Source: JAJYVT01 sp035534455
GTDB lineage: Bacteria; Actinomycetota; Acidimicrobiia; Acidimicrobiales; RAAP-2
Length of the DNA: 64,000 bases
Reading direction: 5' to 3'
Assembly (NCBI GenBank): GCA_035534455.1
Contig: DATLRV010000037.1
Location: forward strand, 1 to 64,000
In this document: positions 60,389 through 64,000 of the stretch, in pieces
Numbering within the stretch: the first letter of the stretch is position 1
How the letters are laid out: each line of letters opens with the position of its first letter
Program-made: the position numbers and the translations under genes
Notes under the pieces: generated by a model
Database searches by the model: none
The model's input: the letters and a program-made list of their open reading frames with translations, nothing else
What the model was told of the DNA's origin: nothing

Positions 60389-61126
60389 GTGGAAGGCGGT
60401 GAACGCCGTCTGCGGATCCTCGACCTTCTCATCGGCTCCGGGGATACCACACTTTGCAGTCGCCGACTGTGCGAGGTATGCGCCCAGATCACGGGGATGA
60501 GCGGGGCCGGGATCATGCTGATGTCCGGGGATGTTCCCCGAGGCTCACTGTGCAGTACGAACACGGTGAGTGACGTCATCGAGCAGCTTCAGTACATGCT
60601 CGGAGAGGGTCCCTGCGTGGACGCGTACCACCAGGACTGGCCCGTGCTCGAACCCGACCTGGCGAATCCCGAGTCGCCTCGGTGGCCCGCCTTTGCCAGC
60701 CAGGCGGTCGACGCCGGCGCCCGTGCCGTCTTCGGTTTCCCGCTCCAAATGGGTTCAGTGCGACTCGGCGCGCTCAACCTCTACCGGGACCATCCGGGGC
60801 CGCTCACCGACGACCAGCACGCCGACGCGCTCGTCCTGGCCGACCTCGTGGCCCAGTCCGTGCTGGTGTTGCAGGCCAGCGCCCAGCCGGGCGCGCTCGC
60901 CGCCGAATTGGAGGCGAGCGCCGACCTCCAGTACGGGGTGCACCAGGCTTCGGGCATGGTCTCGGTCCAGATCGGAGTTAGTATCGGCCAGGCGCACATC
61001 CGGCTGAGAGCGTTCGCCTTCAGCGATGGCCTTCCGCTGGCCGTTGTGGCCGAAAGCGTGATCAGCAGGACGCTCCGCTTCGCCCCCACAGGCGACGGGC
61101 GCTACTCTGGACAAGAGGGTGAGTAG
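60389..61126 (+). CDS. GAF-ANTAR regulator, first copy
   Basis: 245 residues. GAF sensor domain (about 20-155: GMSGAGIMLMSGD, MLGEGPCVDAYHQDWPV, GFPLQMGSVRLGALNLY) followed by an ANTAR-type three-helix RNA-binding domain (about 175-232: YGVHQASGMVSVQIGVSIGQAHIRLRAFAF). The ANTAR helix 1 has GVHQASG where VIEQAKG is usual. GTG start at 60389. Its stop is directly followed by the ATG of the second copy. Such proteins act by antitermination on RNA hairpins. Confidence 0.88.
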   Translation: MEGGERRLRILDLLIGSGDTTLCSRRLCEVCAQITGMSGAGIMLMSGDVPRGSLCSTNTVSDVIEQLQYMLGEGPCVDAYHQDWPVLEPDLANPESPRWPAFASQAVDAGARAVFGFPLQMGSVRLGALNLYRDHPGPLTDDQHADALVLADLVAQSVLVLQASAQPGALAAELEASADLQYGVHQASGMVSVQIGVSIGQAHIRLRAFAFSDGLPLAVVAESVISRTLRFAPTGDGRYSGQEGE

Positions 61127-61873
61127 ATGCCAATGACCCGGGATGCAAGGTTCGTTCGTACGCTCGTGGAGCTGACCGACACGCTCGTGGTTGGCTTTGA
61201 CGTCGTCGAGTTATTGACGATGCTGGCTCATCGTTGTGTCGACGTCCTCGATGTCGAGGCCGCCGGGCTCATGTTGGTCGCACCCGACGGCGATCTCCGG
61301 GTGATGGCTTCTTCCTCCGAGGCCATGCGCCTCTTGGAGCTGTTCGAGCTCCAGGCCCAAGAGGGACCCTGTCTCGACTGCTATCGCACCGGCAAACCAG
61401 TCGTGAACCAGAACTTGGCAATCACCAACGGTCGATGGCCGCGGTTTTCCTCCGAGGCGCTGGCCGCTGGTTTCCACTCGGTGCACGCGTTGCCGATGCG
61501 ACTCAGAGGAACCGTCATCGGCGCGCTCAACCTGTTCCACGTCGAGTCGGGCGAGATGCGACAGGCCGATATCGACTCCGCTCAGGCCTTAGCCGACGTC
61601 GCCACCATCGCCATCCTCCAGCACCGTGCCGCTCTCGAGGCCCAGATTCTCAACGAGCAGCTCCATCATGCCCTCAACAGTCGAATCGTCATTGAACAAG
61701 CCAAGGGGATCGTTGCCGAGCGTCAGCACCTCAGCATGGAAGAAGCGTTCCACACGTTGCGCAGCCATGCTCGCAGCCACAACCGCCCACTCGTCGAGAC
61801 GGCTGAGGCCGTGATCGACGGCTCCCTGTCGGCCTCCTCCCTCGATCACTCTCCTTCGAAAGCGCGGTTCTGA
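61127..61873 (+). CDS. GAF-ANTAR regulator, second copy
   Basis: 248 residues, same architecture as its upstream neighbour but clearly diverged. GAF domain (about 20-165: EAAGLMLVAPDGDLRVMASSSE, QEGPCLDCYRTGKPV, ALPMRLRGTVIGALNLF) and a canonical ANTAR domain (about 180-235: ALNSRIVIEQAKGIVAERQHLSMEEAFHTLRSHARSHNRPL). The ATG abuts the previous stop codon with no gap, which points to translational coupling and perhaps heterodimer formation. Confidence 0.93.
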   Translation: MPMTRDARFVRTLVELTDTLVVGFDVVELLTMLAHRCVDVLDVEAAGLMLVAPDGDLRVMASSSEAMRLLELFELQAQEGPCLDCYRTGKPVVNQNLAITNGRWPRFSSEALAAGFHSVHALPMRLRGTVIGALNLFHVESGEMRQADIDSAQALADVATIAILQHRAALEAQILNEQLHHALNSRIVIEQAKGIVAERQHLSMEEAFHTLRSHARSHNRPLVETAEAVIDGSLSASSLDHSPSKARF

Positions 61874-62019
61874 CGCTCTCACCCCAACGTGACGACTCCG
61901 TTTCGAGCGCCGAGAGCGAAAAGTCCCGCGGCCCGGTAGAATATCCCTCAGAGAGGTTGCCCAGACCCTGCTTCCTTTGTCGCTGCCCAATGGCCGGGCA
62001 TGTCCAGATGGAGGCACAC

Positions 62020-62310
62020 ATGGGTCGATTGGGAATGGCCTTGATCGCCGCCGCGGTGGGAACGGTCATGTACTGGATGGTGACCACCCAGGGTGCAGGC
62101 CTTCGGGTATCCACGGCTGGCGTCGTCCTGATCGCGGGCGGAGTCGGGTTGGTCGGATCGATGATCGTCCTCGCCGCGGCCCGGCGGCCGGCGGCCGGCA
62201 GTCGCCAAGATCAACGTCACGTGGTCGTTCCAAAGATCGGGCGACGGAGGTCCACGAGAGGTGCGATTGGACGGCCCGTGGCATCACGAGACCGTGCGTC
62301 TCATGTTTGA
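62020..62310 (+). CDS. Small two-span membrane protein
   Basis: 96 residues from ATG at 62020, preceded by GGAGG. Two hydrophobic helices (MALIAAAVGTVMYWMV and AGVVLIAGGVGLVGSMIVLAA) with a basic C-terminal tail; resembles short DUF6458-like actinobacterial membrane proteins. TAGAAT at 61937-61942 may be a -10 box. Function unknown. Confidence 0.65.
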   Translation: MGRLGMALIAAAVGTVMYWMVTTQGAGLRVSTAGVVLIAGGVGLVGSMIVLAAARRPAAGSRQDQRHVVVPKIGRRRSTRGAIGRPVASRDRASHV

Positions 62311-62564
62311 CGCGCCTTTGGAAAGGAGGAACCGTGCTTCTCGGGGTCGGGATGCTCGTCATCGGCCTCGTTGTCCGCGATGTCATCCGTTTGGGTGTGC
62401 GGCATCCTCCTGTTGCCGGGCGGCCTCGTGCTGGCCGTGCGGTCGCCGCTCCCGTTGAAAGTCTGGCTGGGCGCAGCCATCTGGGACGGGCGCCGGGACT
62501 GAATAGACAGTCAGACTGTGCACCAACCGCTGTCGAAATCGCAACACAAGAGATCGGGAATCGA
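62311..62564 (+). other. Gap with a possibly frameshifted small membrane protein
   Basis: From GTG at 62335 one frame reads LLGVGMLVIGLVV, and another frame from 62380 to the stop at 62502 reads SSVWVCGILLLPGGLVLAVRSPLPLKVW. Together they look like a ~55-residue two-helix protein split by one frameshift. Evidence is weak; the rest of the gap is non-coding leader of the PRC-barrel gene. Confidence 0.35.
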
Positions 62565-62942
62565 ATGACCTCTAACGAGCAAGAATCAGCAAAGTGGAAC
62601 GTTGCCGATTGGCATGGGAAGATGTTGATTGATCGCAACGGTGAAAGGATCGGGAAGCTCCAAGACGTATATGTCGACATCGAGACCGATGACCCGCAGT
62701 TCGGCACGGTCAAGGAAGGATTCATCGGCCGTCACCTGACCTTCGTCCCACTCGGTGGGATTCAGATAGGTCCCGACGATCTGCAGGTCGCTGTCACGAA
62801 GGAGCAGGTCAGATCCGCGCCAGAGATCGAGCTCCACGGCGATGAGCTGTCCCAAGCTGACGAGTCCACCCTCTACCACCACTTCGAGCTGAACTACACG
62901 CCGATCAACACCGAGAGCGGCAGACGGCTCGCCCGCCGTTGA
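62565..62942 (+). CDS. PRC-barrel domain protein
   Basis: 125 residues. The PRC-barrel pattern is DWHGKMLIDRNGERIGKLQDVYVDIETDDPQFGTV followed by FVPLGGIQIGPDDLQVAVTKEQV, with an acidic C-terminus. ATG at 62565 gives the usual domain boundary; the ribosome binding site is weak. Soluble proteins of this type are often stress-related in Actinobacteria. Function unknown. Confidence 0.88.
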   Translation: MTSNEQESAKWNVADWHGKMLIDRNGERIGKLQDVYVDIETDDPQFGTVKEGFIGRHLTFVPLGGIQIGPDDLQVAVTKEQVRSAPEIELHGDELSQADESTLYHHFELNYTPINTESGRRLARR

Positions 62943-63516
62943 GCTGACCACCGATCAATCGGGCTGCTTCAGACGGACGACGAGGGGGAGACGGTGATGG
63001 CGGATTGACCGCCGCCACCGTTCGGCGCCGCTCGGTGCTCCACCGTCGGCCGGGAGAGGACCACAGCACCTGGACGGATTCGCGGTGTCAGCTCCGGCTC
63101 GACCGCGTCCCCTCCCCCTCGACCCCGCTCGGCACGATCATCGCATCGTGGTTCTCTCGACGCACCCGCCGGCGCCGCACCACGATCGCCGACCTCGACG
63201 CGCCGCCGTAGTCGTCGACGAACGCGCCGCCGTAGTCGTCGACGACGTTTCCGCGGGAACGTGGGGACCCTCCACTCCGGCGCGCCCGAGCCGCAGAGCA
63301 TCAGGGACGCCGACACCGCAGGCCGACCTTTCGGGGCCGGCGAACGTGACATCGCCCTTGCAGGGTGACGCCGGTTCCAAACGTGAAGTGGGTCCACGCC
63401 GAAAGGGGAAGACCTTCGTGGAATGCCGCAGGCAGCTCGCATTCGGACGGGTCGGACCGAGAGCTCCGGGACCGGTTGCGTCGGCTCCGTGCGGATCGGT
63501 GACCCGGCCTGGCTGG
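62943..63516. other. 574-bp stretch without a convincing gene
   Basis: Lies between the PRC-barrel gene and the VapC-like gene. Open frames on both strands lack start sites and family patterns. It contains a perfect 24-nt tandem duplication at 63198-63245. It returns to high GC after the less GC-rich patch. Nothing else recognised. Confidence 0.65.
63198..63245 (+). repeat. Perfect 24-nt tandem duplication
   Basis: ACGCGCCGCCGTAGTCGTCGACGA occurs twice back to back at 63198-63221 and 63222-63245. No gene spans it convincingly. Confidence 0.9.
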
Positions 63517-63900
63517 TCAGACTCGAATGACTTCGACTCCCGGAATCTCGCCATAGTCCCCATCTTGAGTGACGACGGGTATCTGCTCCACCGCAGCAGT
63601 GGCCGCCACAAGGGCGTCGAGGATCGGCACTCTCCGACGGCGACCCCGCAGCTCTGCGGCGATACGGGCGAACTGTCGCGCCACCTCGGCGTCGACCGGC
63701 AGAGGGTCCCACGTCGACTCGACGGCCGAGAGCGTTGCCACCCGGGCGGCCCGTTGGGCATCGTCAGCCATCAGCACCCCGAGCGTGAGCTCCGCCAAGG
63801 TCACGACGGACACCTCGGTCTCCGTCACGCCGGCCATGTCGCCCAACGGTCGTCCCGACTCGGTGGCGACGAAAAAGGACGTGTCGAGGAGGGCTCTCAC
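63517..63900 (-). CDS. VapC-like PIN-domain toxin
   Basis: 127-residue PIN ribonuclease. The acidic active-site residues are in RALLDTSFFV (Asp6), VVTLAELTLGV (Glu), PILDALVAAT (Asp) and VTQDGDYG (Asp). The GTG start at 63900 overlaps the upstream small gene as GTGA, the normal layout of vapBC pairs. Probably cleaves a specific tRNA or rRNA when freed from its antitoxin. Confidence 0.9.
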   Translation of the reverse strand: MRALLDTSFFVATESGRPLGDMAGVTETEVSVVTLAELTLGVLMADDAQRAARVATLSAVESTWDPLPVDAEVARQFARIAAELRGRRRRVPILDALVAATAAVEQIPVVTQDGDYGEIPGVEVIRV

Positions 63901-64000
63901 GCTTCGTCCGTCGAATCGGACAACAACCCGCGCACGTCGTCGAGCAGTCGTGGATCGGAGGCATGGCGTGCAGCGATGGTGAGTGCATCACTGGCGGGCA
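63897..64000 (-). CDS. VapB-like antitoxin, C-terminal fragment at window edge
   Basis: About 34 residues are visible, ending ARHASDPRLLDDVRGLLSDSTDEA before the stop overlapping vapC as GTGA. Acidic C-terminus, as expected for the toxin-binding part of a VapB antitoxin. The N-terminal DNA-binding region lies beyond 64000, so the family cannot be named. Identity rests on position. Confidence 0.6.
   Translation of the reverse strand, partial: PASDALTIAARHASDPRLLDDVRGLLSDSTDEA

Noticed and set aside
63005..63211. 68-codon plus-strand open frame after the PRC-barrel gene
   Set aside because: Starts at a weak codon without a ribosome binding site and ends in the 24-nt duplication; composition looks non-coding.

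Overview
The window is very GC-rich, densely packed, bacterial chromosomal DNA from the Actinomycetota. The lineage call rests on a mycothiol ligase (MshC), an F420:NADP oxidoreductase, an InhA-type enoyl-ACP reductase, a phosphatidylinositol-mannoside gene set (pgsA, acyltransferase, pimA), many GTG starts and many 1-11 nt gene overlaps. The gene order thrS-HIT-pgsA-acyltransferase-pimA-pdxS-pdxT-yebC-ruvC-ruvA-ruvB-yajC-secD-secF-rel matches the Mycobacterium tuberculosis segment around Rv2583c-Rv2614c, as I remember it. The divergence of the proteins and the odd accessory genes suggest a deep lineage, perhaps Acidimicrobiia. That placement is inference. No rRNA, tRNA, CRISPR array, insertion sequence or prophage was seen.

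Region 1 (1-23.3 kb) is the conserved core, almost all on the minus strand: stringent response (rel, cut by the window edge), Sec accessory membrane subunits (yajC-secD-secF), an orphan OmpR-type regulator on plus, Holliday-junction processing (ruvCAB), YebC, PLP synthase (pdxST), an M48 protease, the PI/PIM lipid operon, and npdG-mshC-thrS-HIT. A plus-strand pair, a beta-propeller lipoprotein and an EF-G-like GTPase, sits inside this core between pgsA and HIT. Region 2 (23.4-28 kb) has a divergent InhA-like reductase and a MoxR-DUF58-DUF4129 operon. Region 3 (28-31.9 kb) is a cobalamin riboswitch followed by a lipoprotein and a complete ECF transporter (T, fused A-A, S), every CDS junction being a GTGA overlap; this reads as a vitamin B12 uptake operon.

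Region 4 (32-40 kb) has an ABC exporter, a MarR regulator, an aldo/keto reductase, and a Fur/Zur-family regulator upstream of a metal ABC importer, with a TGATAATCA palindrome between them. Region 5 (40-51.7 kb) is metabolic and accessory: a CoA transferase, a secreted lipase, an MFS carrier, DUF3054 and DUF3817 membrane proteins, an SDR, methyltransferases, VOC proteins and an HtrA-like protease. Region 6 (51.8-57.3 kb) holds two P-type ATPases facing each other: a CtpE-like pump and a P1B pump with a C-terminal hemerythrin domain. Between them lies a polysaccharide deacetylase broken by short tandem duplications and a deletion.

Region 7 (57.3-64 kb) has a universal stress protein, a VOC protein, adenosine-deaminase-family protein, then a visibly less GC-rich patch with a STAS protein, two GAF-ANTAR regulators, a small membrane protein and a PRC-barrel protein. 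A VapBC-type toxin-antitoxin pair is cut by the right edge. Short in-frame tandem repeats (often 15 nt) recur in linkers and tails across the window.
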